DNA of 64,000 bases from positions 62,001 to 126,000 of the forward strand of contig JAFABB010000051.1 in NCBI GenBank assembly GCA_023426245.1, in the 5' to 3' direction. Under the pieces are notes generated by a model that saw only the letters and a program-made list of their open reading frames with translations, was not told the DNA's origin and ran no database searches. Of the stretch, positions 45,530-54,097 are shown piece by piece. The DNA is from Bacillota bacterium (GTDB taxonomy: Bacteria > Bacillota > UBA4882 > UBA8346). The position numbers and the translations under genes were made by a program. Numbering within the stretch: the stretch's first letter is position 1; every line of letters begins with the position of its first letter.

Positions 45530-46636
45530 TTGACTAAAGAAAAGGCCTTGCCAAATATCGAAGGAATTAAGGAACTGATTGCAAAGGGCAAGAGAAAAGG
45601 GATTATTTCCTATCGTGAGATTATGGATTCTCTTGAGCAAATTGACCTATCGACTGAACAAATTGATGAAATATATGAGGCCTTTGCCAGTAATGGTATT
45701 GAAATAATGCCGGATACCAGTGAGAGTGGAGAACCAGCTGATGAGCAAGAACCTTTCCAAGCAGATACAGAAGAAGTAGAACTTGATCTGACGATTCCAG
45801 AGGGGATTGCCCTTGATGATCCGGTTCGGATGTATTTGAAGGAAATTGGTCGTGTGCCTTTGCTTTCGGCCACTGACGAAATTGATTTGGCCCGGAGAGT
45901 CGAAGAAGGCGACGAATCGGCAAAACGGAGGCTTGCTGAGGCGAACCTGCGGTTGGTGGTTAGCATCGCCAAACGTTATGTAGGCCGTGGCATGCTTTTC
46001 CTCGATTTGATCCAGGAAGGAAACTTGGGACTGATTAAGGCCGTTGAAAAGTTCGATTATCGCAAGGGATATAAATTCAGCACTTATGCAACCTGGTGGA
46101 TTCGTCAGGCAATTACCCGTGCAATTGCAGATCAGGCCAGAACCATCCGGATACCGGTCCATATGGTCGAGACCATCAATAAATTAATCCGGGTTTCCCG
46201 GCAGTTATTGCAAAGTCTGGGGCGTGAACCTTCCGCTGAGGAAATCGCGGTAGAAATGGAAATGAGTCCGGATCGGGTTCGGGAAATTATGAAAATCGCC
46301 CAGGAACCTGTTTCGCTCGAAACCCCTATCGGAGAAGAGGAAGATAGTCATTTAGGCGATTTTATCGAAGATCAGGATGCTCCGGCTCCAGCCGAAGCCG
46401 CATCATTTCGTTTATTAAAGGAACAGCTGGAAGAGGTTTTAAATACTTTAACACCCAGGGAAGAAAAAGTTTTACGCTTGCGTTTCGGTTTGGATGATGG
46501 CCGGGCCCGAACTTTGGAAGAAGTCGGACAGATTTTTAACGTGACCCGCGAGCGGATTCGTCAAATTGAAGCCAAAGCGTTGCGTAAATTACGGCATCCA
46601 AGCCGCAGCAAGAAATTGAAAGATTTCTTGGATTGA
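45530..46636 (+). CDS. rpoD: RNA polymerase primary sigma factor (sigma-A)
   Basis: A 368-residue protein from a TTG start. It contains region 1.1 (residues ~5-60), DPVRMYLKEIG, region 2 with KFSTYATWWIRQAITRAIAD, region 3, and region 4.2 with TLEEVGQIFNVTRERIRQIE. It is the housekeeping sigma factor and should recognise the TTGACA/TATAAT promoters seen in the window. It follows dnaG with a 95 bp gap. Confidence 0.98.
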   Translation: MTKEKALPNIEGIKELIAKGKRKGIISYREIMDSLEQIDLSTEQIDEIYEAFASNGIEIMPDTSESGEPADEQEPFQADTEEVELDLTIPEGIALDDPVRMYLKEIGRVPLLSATDEIDLARRVEEGDESAKRRLAEANLRLVVSIAKRYVGRGMLFLDLIQEGNLGLIKAVEKFDYRKGYKFSTYATWWIRQAITRAIADQARTIRIPVHMVETINKLIRVSRQLLQSLGREPSAEEIAVEMEMSPDRVREIMKIAQEPVSLETPIGEEEDSHLGDFIEDQDAPAPAEAASFRLLKEQLEEVLNTLTPREEKVLRLRFGLDDGRARTLEEVGQIFNVTRERIRQIEAKALRKLRHPSRSKKLKDFLD

Positions 46637-46650
46637 TGAAATGATTCTTC

Positions 46651-46679
46651 TTGATGTTTTGAGCGATTCATTGTATAAT
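46651..46679 (+). promoter_or_regulatory. Promoter of tRNA-Met
   Basis: TTGATG (46651-46656) and TATAAT (46674-46679) are 17 bp apart. The predicted start is near 46686, ten bases before the tRNA. Confidence 0.75.
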
Positions 46680-46695
46680 ACTTTATGTCACTTTT

Positions 46696-46770
46696 GGGCC
46701 CATAGCTCAGCGGTGGAGCAGTCGGCTCATAACCGATCGGTCCTTGGTTCGAATCCAAGTGGGCCCACCA
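46696..46770 (+). tRNA. tRNA with CAT anticodon (Met, or Ile after modification)
   Basis: A full cloverleaf folds: acceptor GGGCCCA/TGGGCCC, D stem GCTC/GAGC, anticodon stem GTCGG/CCGAT (one G-T) with loop CTCATAA, five-base variable region, T stem CTTGG/CCAAG with TTCGAAT, and an encoded CCA end. The acceptor starts with a paired G, so it is not the initiator type. Elongator Met is more likely than lysidine-modified Ile, but sequence alone does not settle it. Confidence 0.93.
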
Positions 46771-46784
46771 ATAGAAAAAATGTT

Positions 46785-46808
46785 AAGTGGGGAAACCCCA
46801 CTTTTTTT
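46785..46808 (+). terminator. Terminator after tRNA-Met
   Basis: AAGTGGGG and CCCCACTT pair around an AAA loop, followed by TTTTTTTG. Confidence 0.92.
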
Positions 46809-46902
46809 GTTTCTATATGCGAAATATTTTACGGAAAGCAGGATTTTGGTTTTTTAGTCCATAATATACATATATTTAGAATAAAGGGGCAGGAGAAGCT
46901 GA

Positions 46903-48024
46903 ATGCCGCAATTACAGCAAGTCATGGAGGCACTTAACCGGCTCGCGCCTTGGGATTTGGCGGAAAGTTGGGATAATGTCGGTTTACAAATTGGCCGCCT
47001 TGACCAGCCGGTTTCCAGAGTTATGGTTGCCCTGGATCTGAATGAACAAGTCATTCAGGAGGGACTTCATTGTCAAGTTGATGGTTTTGTAGTTCATCAT
47101 CCCTTGCTTTTTAAACCCCTTTCGAAAGTTAATCTGGATACTCCTATCGGGCGATGTTTGGAAGAATTGATAAAACATCGACTTTTTTTAATTGCTGCCC
47201 ACACCAATGTGGATATAGCGTCGGGCGGCTTAAATCAATTTTTGGCGGACAGCTTCGAACTTACCGATATCAAGCTCCTGGATCCCAGCACCAATCCATC
47301 CTCACAAAGATTATATAAAATAGTCGTTTTTGCACCGCAAGAATATATAACAGCCCTCAGAAATGCGATGGTTAGGGCTGGTGCCGGGGTTATCGGCAAC
47401 TATTCGGATTGTTCATTCGAAGTCGGGGGCAGCGGTACTTTCCGGCCGTGTAACAAGGCTACACCTTTTATTGGTAAACCGGGAGAGGTAAGCCGGGTTG
47501 AGGAAACCCGTTTGGAAATGCTGGTGTCTGAAGAAAATTTATCGAAGGTTTCGGCGGCAGTTCATGACAACCATCCTTACGAAGAACCGGTGATTGACGT
47601 TTATCCGGTTCAGAATCCGGCAAGACATGGCATGGGGCGGACCGGCAGGTTAAAGGAGCCGTTGAAACTTTATGACTTCGCTTTACTCGCCAAAAAGAAA
47701 CTATCCGCCAAGGATATTCGAATTACAGGCGAGCGGGATAAAATAATTCATACTTTAGCGATTTGTTCGGGCAGTGGGGGCAGTTTGTTGAATAAGGTTT
47801 TGAAAAGCAAAGTGGATGCCTTTTTGACGGGTGAATTGAGTTATCATGATTTTTTATTGGCCAAGGATAGTGATTTGGCAGTTATTGTGGCCGGACATTG
47901 GGCTACCGAGCATGGGTTTGTGGAGTTGATGGTTCGTTATTTCGATGATTATTTCGGAAATATTCCGGGATGTGAGTTCATCCCGAGCATGTCCCTGCAA
48001 GATGAACCGTTCATTACTTTATAG
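46903..48024 (+). CDS. Nif3/YqfO family metal-binding protein
   Basis: A 373-residue protein. Metal-binding motifs are VHHPLLFKPL, AAHTNVDIASGG and the C-terminal GHWATEHGFVELM. A CutA/PII-like insert of ~100 residues (about 140-240, with FEVGGSGTFRPC) identifies the long YqfO form. It is often named GTP cyclohydrolase 1 type 2 homologue, though the true activity is unclear. It commonly follows rpoD in Clostridia. Confidence 0.92.
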   Translation: MPQLQQVMEALNRLAPWDLAESWDNVGLQIGRLDQPVSRVMVALDLNEQVIQEGLHCQVDGFVVHHPLLFKPLSKVNLDTPIGRCLEELIKHRLFLIAAHTNVDIASGGLNQFLADSFELTDIKLLDPSTNPSSQRLYKIVVFAPQEYITALRNAMVRAGAGVIGNYSDCSFEVGGSGTFRPCNKATPFIGKPGEVSRVEETRLEMLVSEENLSKVSAAVHDNHPYEEPVIDVYPVQNPARHGMGRTGRLKEPLKLYDFALLAKKKLSAKDIRITGERDKIIHTLAICSGSGGSLLNKVLKSKVDAFLTGELSYHDFLLAKDSDLAVIVAGHWATEHGFVELMVRYFDDYFGNIPGCEFIPSMSLQDEPFITL

Positions 48025-48143
48025 TCAGTAGATAGATATGAAGAACCCTTTGAATGGATTGGAAGATTTGCATTTTTGCCAGAAATAAAGTTGGCATCGC
48101 CTATACTATATGCCAAAGGCGAATTCCAAGAATAGGAGTTTAG

Positions 48144-48857
48144 ATGGCTAATCTACCGATATTATATCGAATCCAAGAGCTTGAAAGCAAAGGCCTGGCT
48201 TTTAAAAAAAGTTTGGATCAGGCAGCGAATAATCCAAATTTGGTTGCTATTAAAACGCTCCATCAACAAAGCGAAAAGGCATTGAGCGCCCTTAATGATC
48301 AGCGACGCCAAAATACTATTTCCCAACATAAGTTGGAACTGGAGTTAAAAACCTGCCAGGACCTTCTTAAACATGAAGAGGATAAGTTATACAATGGCAC
48401 CATCGTAAGTTCGCGAAGCCTGGAGCAAGTACAGCAGAAAGCCCAGGAATATCGTAGCCAGCAAGGAAAAATTGAAGATCAGATATTAGTGCTGTTGGAA
48501 AAAGATGAAAAACAAAGTGCCGAGCAGGAGGAACTTCGGAAAAGGCTTACTTCCTGTGAACAAGAAATCACCAAAATCGAAAAGGAAATGAAACTACAAT
48601 CCGCAGAAGTCGCTTTGCAGCTGAGTGAAATGGAGATGGAACTTGACGAATTAAAACCCCAAATTCCTCCCCCTTGGCTGGAACGTTATCAGAGAATCGC
48701 TAAAGCCCATTCCGGAATCGGCATTACCAAGATTAAGAACGATAGCTGCGGCGCCTGCCATGTTGGTTTATCCGACTCGTTGTTACGCAAAGCCAAGCAG
48801 GGCGAAGATGCATTGATTTTCTGTGAGAATTGCGGGAGGATTTTATATTATAGCTAG
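48144..48857 (+). CDS. COG1579-type coiled-coil zinc-ribbon protein
   Basis: A 237-residue protein, mostly a long coiled coil (residues ~5-180), ending in a zinc ribbon with CGACHVGLS and CENCGRIL. This layout matches the CT398-like/COG1579 family. Members bind nucleic acid or flagellar/export factors in some bacteria, but the role here is unknown. AGGAG at 48134-48138 precedes the ATG. It lies between the Nif3 gene and rnpB, a conserved arrangement. Confidence 0.88.
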   Translation: MANLPILYRIQELESKGLAFKKSLDQAANNPNLVAIKTLHQQSEKALSALNDQRRQNTISQHKLELELKTCQDLLKHEEDKLYNGTIVSSRSLEQVQQKAQEYRSQQGKIEDQILVLLEKDEKQSAEQEELRKRLTSCEQEITKIEKEMKLQSAEVALQLSEMEMELDELKPQIPPPWLERYQRIAKAHSGIGITKIKNDSCGACHVGLSDSLLRKAKQGEDALIFCENCGRILYYS

Positions 48858-48880
48858 AAAAGATTGGCATATCATCAAAG

Positions 48881-48909
48881 TTGACTTTGAGGCGCCGATA
48901 TGCTAAACT
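48881..48909 (+). promoter_or_regulatory. Promoter of RNase P RNA
   Basis: TTGACT (48881-48886) and TAAACT (48904-48909) are 17 bp apart, placing the start near 48916-48920. A perfect inverted repeat GCATATC (48867-48873) / GATATGC (48897-48903) brackets the -35 box and the spacer. Confidence 0.75.
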
Positions 48910-48923
48910 ATTAAAGCTTAATA

Positions 48924-49365
48924 ACTGTCTCGGGTAACCGCGGGCCTCTGGTCCGAGGAAAGTCCGAGCTCCATAGGGCAGGATGCTGGATAACGTCCAG
49001 GGGGGGTGACCCCACGGAAAGTGCCGCAGAAAAGGAAACGGCATCTTCGGCTGCGCCGAAGCTGTTAGAGTTTAAACTTCGTTTAAATTCTACGCTTTTG
49101 GAGGTAAATAAGGGGTTATGCTCTTATTTAAATAAACCGAGGGTACTAGAGCTGAAAAGGTGCGGTAAGAGCGCACCAGTAGTCAAGGAATTGGCTAGCT
49201 TGGCAAACCCCATCCGGAGCAAGACCAAATAGGGGAGAGATAAAACGGCCCGTTTTTCTCCCGGGTTGGTCGCTAGAGGCGTCGGGCAACCGGCGTCGTA
49301 GATAAATGGTTATCGTGTATTCATTCTTGAATGAATATTCACAGAACTCGGCTTATAGAGGCAGT
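48924..49365 (+). ncRNA. rnpB: RNase P RNA (bacterial class A)
   Basis: The conserved cores are present: GAGGAAAGTCCGAGCTCC near the 5' end, AGGGTGACCCCACGGAAAGTGCCGC-like P10/P11 segments, AGAGCGCACCAGTAG, GGCAAACCCC, and AGAACTCGGCTTATAGAGGC near the 3' end. The 5' ACTGTCTC pairs with the 3' GAGGCAGT to form P1, which fixes both ends. At about 442 bases it is somewhat long. An extended arm around 49045-49150 explains the extra length. It processes tRNA 5' ends. Confidence 0.95.
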
Positions 49366-49377
49366 TATATCTGAAAG

Positions 49378-49408
49378 ACCCGTTATTTTTCGAATAGCGG
49401 GTTTTTTG
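49378..49408 (+). terminator. Terminator of RNase P RNA
   Basis: CCCGTTATT pairs with AATAGCGGG across a TTTTCG loop, followed by TTTTTTG. Confidence 0.88.
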
Positions 49409-49437
49409 TTTTCAAAGATGGAGAGTTGATAAAAAAA

Positions 49438-49446
49438 TGGTATAAT
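49438..49446 (+). promoter_or_regulatory. Extended -10 promoter of the BusR-like gene
   Basis: TGGTATAAT is a TG-N-TATAAT element. No good -35 box is seen at 16-18 bp. The predicted start near 49452 rules out the longest reading frame and supports the internal GTG at 49509. Confidence 0.6.
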
Positions 49447-49508
49447 AAAAGTTGTGCCAATTTCAGGGAATGGACATGGCACGGAATTTTATTTTCGGAG
49501 GATCGTCC

Positions 49509-50162
49509 GTGGAACAAATTATCGATATTGATGTTCCGCTATACCGTAAGATCGCAATTGATATAGCAGGAAGAATATGCAAGGGTGAATATAAGGAAGG
49601 CGATCGCATATCCGGCCGTTCAACTTTGGCCGGGGAGTATAATGTCTCTCCGGAAACGATCAGACGGGCGGTATTTTTACTTGAAGACATGAAAGTGGTT
49701 ATCTCCAGCCAGGGGAGCGGCATTTTTATTCATTCAAAACAGAATGCCTATGCTTTCATTCAACGGTTTCAAAATAAGGAATCCATTAGTTCTCTGAAGG
49801 CAGACGTTAAAAAGCTGCTGATTCAAAAACAACACCTGGAGATGGAAATCGAAACGATCTTGGATAAAATAATCGACTTCGCCGATCGGCTGAAAAATAC
49901 CGATCCGATTTCACCGCTGGAAATCGAGATTGACCCTGAATCCCACCTGATTGGCAAAACCGTTACCGACACTAAATTCTGGCAAAACACCGGCGCTACT
50001 ATCGTTGGCATTCGGAGGAAGGGAACCTTAATCCTTTCACCCGGACCCTATATTGGTTTTGAAAAAGGCGATTCCATCTTGGTTGTCGGTGAAATGAGCA
50101 TTTTAGAAAGAATCAAACATTTTATGAAGGAAACCAAAGAAATGGAGCACCAGCCCAATTAA
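49509..50162 (+). CDS. BusR-like GntR-family regulator with RCK_C (TrkA-C) domain
   Basis: About 217 residues from GTG 49509, placed by CGGAGGA at 49497-49503. A GntR-type winged helix (about 5-75, STLAGEYNVSPETIRRAV) is followed by a coiled coil (about 85-125) and a C-terminal RCK_C domain (about 135-210, GKTVTDTKFWQNTGATIVGI, ending VVGEMSILERI). This order is that of BusR in lactic acid bacteria, a c-di-AMP-dependent repressor of an osmolyte importer. The osmoprotectant transporter encoded convergently next door supports the same role. c-di-AMP binding is inferred. Confidence 0.87.
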   Translation: MEQIIDIDVPLYRKIAIDIAGRICKGEYKEGDRISGRSTLAGEYNVSPETIRRAVFLLEDMKVVISSQGSGIFIHSKQNAYAFIQRFQNKESISSLKADVKKLLIQKQHLEMEIETILDKIIDFADRLKNTDPISPLEIEIDPESHLIGKTVTDTKFWQNTGATIVGIRRKGTLILSPGPYIGFEKGDSILVVGEMSILERIKHFMKETKEMEHQPN

Positions 50163-50166
50163 AAAA

Positions 50167-50213
50167 GCCGTTATAAAATCAGTTCAATCCTGGTTTTATA
50201 GCGGCCTCTTTTT
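50167..50213 (+). terminator. Terminator after the BusR-like gene
   Basis: GCCGTTATAAAA-TCAG pairs with CTGG-TTTTATAGCGGC (about 16 bp) and is followed by CTCTTTTT. The AT-rich centre also gives a T-run on the minus strand, but it lies 266 bp past the end of the opuC operon. Confidence 0.88.
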
Positions 50214-50246
50214 GAAAATAAAATCCTGTCTAGTGCCTAGTTAAGC

Positions 50247-50358
50247 TATGAATGCAGGTCAAACGGAAAGAACTAAGACAGGATTAACATGATTTCATGG
50301 ATTTATGGGATTTTATTTTTAGTTCTCATTGACTATCTATTTCCCGCAGCCTAATTTA
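50247..50358. repeat. ~110 bp dispersed repeat, copy A
   Basis: It begins TATGAATGCAGGTCAAACGG, contains ACAGGATTAACATGATT and TTTTATTTTTAGTTCTC, and ends CCCGCAGCCTAATTT. Copy B at 55994-56090 begins TATGAATGCAGGCCCAACTG and ends TCGCAGCCCAATTT. The rest of the gap to 50478 continues with TAATCCTGTGAATCCAGTTAATCC, a GGATTAA-type repeat in complement. No gene is seen in the gap. Confidence 0.7.
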
Positions 50359-50478
50359 TCCCTGTTTTCTAATCCTGTGAATCCAGTTAATCCGTCTCTG
50401 TGAACTTTGTTTTAGGCTAATTTGTTTAAAAATAAATCAATGTATATATCTTCAAATATCTTTGGACAGCCGATTCTT

Positions 50479-51381
50479 TTAATTCTCAACCAATCCCTTT
50501 TGGACTAGAAAATCGCGGACCACATCCTTAATGGCTTTTTTCTCGCATTCCACTTGATAATTCATTTGTTGCATTTGGGCATCATCGATTTTACCGGCCA
50601 GCAGGTTGAGAACCTCCTTCAACTCCGGATGCTTTTTAAGTGTCTGCTCACGGATGATCGGCGCCGCGTAATAGGGAGGGAAGAAGTTTTCATCGTCTTC
50701 CAGGACTTTTAATTGATAGCGGATCAGTTGGCCGTCGGTGGAAAAGGCGTCGGTGACATCAATTTTGCCTTCGGCAATGGCCTGGTATTTCAAGGCCACA
50801 TCCATTTTCAGCGGCTCACCCTTGAAGCGAAGTCCGTAAGCCCGGATCATTCCGTCAAAGCCATCCTGGCGGTCAAAAAACTCATGTTCCGCTCCAAACT
50901 TCAAATTGGAAGATAAGGGAGCCAATTGGCTTACTTTGGTAATGTTGTTTTTATCCGCAAAGCTTTCTTTGACTGCTACGGCATAAGTATTGTTTAAACC
51001 GAGCGGATTTAACCAATGGATCTTAAAGCGCTCGGCAAATTCTTTTTTAACAATGGCATAAACGCGGTCCGGATCGTTGATGACATCCATTTTTAAATGG
51101 GCTGTCAGACCTGTTCCGGTGTACTCCGGATAAATGTCCAAATCTCCTTTTTTGAGGGCCTCGAAACAAACCATGGTCCCGCCTAAATTTTCCTTGTACG
51201 ATACTTTTAAATCGGTTTTGGCCTGAATCAGCTGGGTGAAAATTTCTCCCAAGACCATGTTCTCGGTAAAATTTTTGGAACCGATGGTGATTTTGTCCGA
51301 TGATTGGCCGCAACCGGCTAAAATTCCCGCACTTACCAATAATAACAAAGAGAAAAGTACCAACCACAATTTTTGTTTCAT
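50479..51381 (-). CDS. opuCC: Osmoprotectant ABC transporter substrate-binding lipoprotein (OpuCC/ProX type)
   Basis: About 300 residues from ATG 51381, 6 bp after AGGAGG. A lipoprotein signal peptide ends in LAGC. The binding domain has KITIGSKNFTENMVLGEI and GDLDIYPEYTGTGL, typical of the glycine betaine/carnitine/choline family (OpuAC/QAT). It captures quaternary amine osmolytes outside the membrane. It is the last gene of the minus-strand opu operon. Confidence 0.93.
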   Translation of the reverse strand: MKQKLWLVLFSLLLLVSAGILAGCGQSSDKITIGSKNFTENMVLGEIFTQLIQAKTDLKVSYKENLGGTMVCFEALKKGDLDIYPEYTGTGLTAHLKMDVINDPDRVYAIVKKEFAERFKIHWLNPLGLNNTYAVAVKESFADKNNITKVSQLAPLSSNLKFGAEHEFFDRQDGFDGMIRAYGLRFKGEPLKMDVALKYQAIAEGKIDVTDAFSTDGQLIRYQLKVLEDDENFFPPYYAAPIIREQTLKKHPELKEVLNLLAGKIDDAQMQQMNYQVECEKKAIKDVVRDFLVQKGLVEN

Positions 51382-51393
51382 CAACATCCTCCT

Positions 51394-51999
51394 TTAATTC
51401 CTTTTTTTGGACTGAATTAGTTTTTTTTCGGCATATTCCAGCAGCAAATCGCTACCGATGGCAAGAAGGCACAGAGGGATAGCCCCGGAAATGATCATGG
51501 AAATATTGGCCATTTGTACACCTCTGTAAATAAAGTAACCTAATCCGCCTGAACCGATTAATACTCCGATAGTGGCGATACCAAGGGCGGTCACCAGGGC
51601 AACCCGGATTCCGGAAAGTATGATCGGCAAGGCCAGCGGAAGTTTCACTTTCACAAGCAGCTGGATTTTGGTCATGCCCATTCCGGTTCCGGCTTCCAGC
51701 AAACCTTGATTGACGCTTGACAATCCGATATGGGTATTGCGCACGATCGGCAAGAGCGAGTACAGAAACAAGGCCACAATTACGGTAGTATCGCCAAGTC
51801 CGAAAAACATCATCAAAATAGCCAGTAACGCTAAGGACGGTACGGTTTGAATGACGTCGGTCAGCGACATGACAATTCCGGCAAGAGTCTTATGCCTGGT
51901 AATTGCGATCCCGGTGAGAATGCCGATTATTATGGCGAGGAAGACGCCGCTAAAAGTGATTTGTAAATGGTGATAGGTTGAGATAAGAATTTCCGTCAA
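51394..51999 (-). CDS. opuCD: Osmoprotectant ABC transporter permease (OpuCD/OpuCB type)
   Basis: A 201-residue membrane protein with five or six helices from a TTG start, 7 bp after AGGAGG. It has VIQTVPSLALLAILMMFFG and the permease EAA-type loop EAGTGMGMTKIQLLVKVKLP. It pairs with the permease at 52016. It lies 16 bp after that gene and 12 bp before the binding protein. Confidence 0.93.
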   Translation of the reverse strand: MTEILISTYHHLQITFSGVFLAIIIGILTGIAITRHKTLAGIVMSLTDVIQTVPSLALLAILMMFFGLGDTTVIVALFLYSLLPIVRNTHIGLSSVNQGLLEAGTGMGMTKIQLLVKVKLPLALPIILSGIRVALVTALGIATIGVLIGSGGLGYFIYRGVQMANISMIISGAIPLCLLAIGSDLLLEYAEKKLIQSKKRN

Positions 52000-52015
52000 A
52001 TCGCATCCTCCTTTT

Positions 52016-52660
52016 TTAAAGCTTACGTAATCCTTTGGGAGTCACGGCTTTTTGTAATCCGCCAATCAGGAATCCGGCGATGATTGCCAGGAGACAAGCA
52101 GGCAATGCGCCGGAAAGAATCATATGATAGTTATAGGTTTGTAGGCCGGTAAAAATCAGATCTCCCAATCCGCCGGCGCCAATCAAAGCCGCCACTGTAG
52201 CCCAACTGATAATATAGACAGTGGATATTCTGATTCCGGCGATGATTACCGGCAACGCCAGCGGCAATTCTATCTTCAAGAGTACTTGAAGCGCACTCAT
52301 CCCCATGCCTTTGGCGGCCTCGATATAATGCCGGTCGATTTCGTGGATTCCCACGTAGGTGTTTTGCAAAATCGGCAAAATAGAGTAAAGAATCAACACC
52401 GTCAATCCGGTTTTTACGCCAATTCCCAGCAGCGGCATTGCCAGTCCGAAAAAAACCAGGCTGGGTATGGTTTGAATGATGCCGGCTGTGGTCATCACGG
52501 GCCCGGCAATTTTTTTTTTCCGGTTCAACAAAATACCCAGCGGAACAGCAATCATGGCACCTATCAGTACCGCGACCAGGGAAATAAAAATATGTTGGCA
52601 GATGGCATTGAAAATCAGTTGCTTTTTTTGAAGCGTAAATGTAAAAATGTCAAGAAGCAT
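52016..52660 (-). CDS. opuCB: Osmoprotectant ABC transporter permease (OpuCB/OpuCD type)
   Basis: About 214 residues from ATG 52660, which overlaps the end of opuCA by 11 bp and follows AAGGA. It has five or six helices with IIQTIPSLVFFGLAMPLLG and the EAA-type loop EAAKGMGMSALQVLLKIELP. A longer open frame to 52747 lies within opuCA and is not family-like. It forms the membrane channel with the second permease. Confidence 0.92.
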   Translation of the reverse strand: MLLDIFTFTLQKKQLIFNAICQHIFISLVAVLIGAMIAVPLGILLNRKKKIAGPVMTTAGIIQTIPSLVFFGLAMPLLGIGVKTGLTVLILYSILPILQNTYVGIHEIDRHYIEAAKGMGMSALQVLLKIELPLALPVIIAGIRISTVYIISWATVAALIGAGGLGDLIFTGLQTYNYHMILSGALPACLLAIIAGFLIGGLQKAVTPKGLRKL

Positions 52661-53780
52661 GTTCGTTTCCTTTCCATACCACTTCCGCCAAAGCTTTAAC
52701 CATACTGGTCTTGGTGACAATTCCCCGTACATGGTTGTCGTCATCAACGGCTACGATCAATTCGAAGTTTTGGTGAATCAGATCATCCAATACGGTTTTA
52801 GCATTGGCAGTGATTTTGGCGGTCGGGACATGGGAATCGACCAAATCACAAATGCTCCGGCCGCTTTTACCATGCACACGTATCTTTTCAATGGTCACGA
52901 TTCCTTCCAGCTTATTTTCCTGGTCCACAACGATCAGAGTGTCGACGGCTTTCTGACGCATCAGGGAAATACTTTCGGCAATGCCTTTATCATGGGAGAC
53001 CGTGACCGGATTAGCCTTCATTACGTCTTCCACGGTTTCTACATCCAAACTATTATGAAAACGGTGTTTGCCGATGAATTCCGCCACAAAATCATTGGCC
53101 GGATTGGTCAGTAATTCTTCAGGGGAAGCGGCCTGCACAATATTTCCATCTTTCATCAGCACGATAAAATCAGCCATTTTTAAGGCTTCATCCATGTCAT
53201 GGGTTACGAAGACCACTGTTTTGTGAAGTCTTTTTTGGATTTTTCTCAATTCGTCCTGCAAGGTTTCGCGGGTGATTGGATCGAGGGCCCCGAATGGTTC
53301 ATCCATCAGGATAATCGGCGGTTCAACGGCTAGAGCCCTTAAAACACCGATCCGTTGTTGTTGTCCACCGCTGAGCTCCGAGGGATAACGGTTCATATAT
53401 TGATCGGCATCCATATCGACCAATTGCAGCAATTCCCGGGTGCGGTTTCTCCGCTTCTCTTTGGGCCATTTCAAGAGCTTCGGGACGACTTCGATATTTT
53501 GCGCAATCGTCATATTGGGAAACAAACCGATCTGTTGAATCACATAACCGATTTGGCGCCGTAGTAAAACCGGATTGACCCGGGTAATGTCGGTATCATC
53601 AATGAAAATTGATCCGGAGCTGGGTTCGATCAGCCGGTTGATCATTTTGAGAGTGGTTGTTTTGCCGCAACCGCTGGGGCCGATCAATACCACAAATTTT
53701 CCTTTCTCAATTTCTAAATTTACATTGTGAATCACCGGTGTTTTATTGTAAATTTTAGTGATGTTTTGGAGTTTTATCAT
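52650..53780 (-). CDS. opuCA: Osmoprotectant ABC transporter ATPase with CBS domains (OpuCA)
   Basis: A 376-residue protein. The ATPase has Walker A GPSGCGKTTT (residues 34-43), signature LSGGQQQR (~135) and Walker B IILMDEPFGALDP. Two CBS domains (about 250-310 and 315-370) follow. In Listeria and Staphylococcus the OpuCA CBS pair binds c-di-AMP, which blocks uptake. AGGAGG before the ATG is strong. It is the first gene of the operon. Confidence 0.96.
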   Translation of the reverse strand: MIKLQNITKIYNKTPVIHNVNLEIEKGKFVVLIGPSGCGKTTTLKMINRLIEPSSGSIFIDDTDITRVNPVLLRRQIGYVIQQIGLFPNMTIAQNIEVVPKLLKWPKEKRRNRTRELLQLVDMDADQYMNRYPSELSGGQQQRIGVLRALAVEPPIILMDEPFGALDPITRETLQDELRKIQKRLHKTVVFVTHDMDEALKMADFIVLMKDGNIVQAASPEELLTNPANDFVAEFIGKHRFHNSLDVETVEDVMKANPVTVSHDKGIAESISLMRQKAVDTLIVVDQENKLEGIVTIEKIRVHGKSGRSICDLVDSHVPTAKITANAKTVLDDLIHQNFELIVAVDDDNHVRGIVTKTSMVKALAEVVWKGNEHAS

Positions 53781-53897
53781 GTAGGGTTACCTCCTCAATG
53801 GATTCCGGATTTCTGTGGCTAAAGTCATGTTGAGGTTGGTTTTATGAGCCTTTCTGGGAGATTGAATATATAGAATGGAAGTATATCCGGTGTTTTT

Positions 53898-53926
53898 ATC
53901 ATAACAGCCGTAAAAAAAATTGTCAA
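53898..53926 (-). promoter_or_regulatory. Promoter of the opuC operon with a possible repeated operator
   Basis: On the minus strand TTGACA (53926-53921) and TATGAT (53903-53898) are 17 bp apart. The -35 motif TGACAA recurs 26 bp upstream (TTGTCA on plus at 53946-53951 versus 53920-53925). These repeats could be the BusR-like binding site, but no consensus is confirmed here. The leader to the ATG is about 110 bases. Confidence 0.78.
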
Positions 53927-54097
53927 CCTCATTATCAATTAGAAGTTGTCAGTATACATTTTTTAACATTTTATATTCTTTTTAGGTTGGAAAAGAGCGT
54001 TACCCGGTGATAAGAGGAAATATTCCGGATGATGTTTACACTGGATTTTTATGGAAATTAATGGTATATTGAATCAGATGGGAGGGGAATTGGCGCC

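Noticed and set aside
46696..46770. Initiator tRNA-fMet
   Set aside because: The first acceptor pair G-C is intact, whereas bacterial initiator tRNAs have a mismatch there. The anticodon stem also lacks three consecutive G-C pairs.
52661..52747. 29-residue N-terminal extension of the OpuC permease
   Set aside because: It lies inside opuCA in another frame. ATG 52660 has AAGGA at good spacing and gives the family length.
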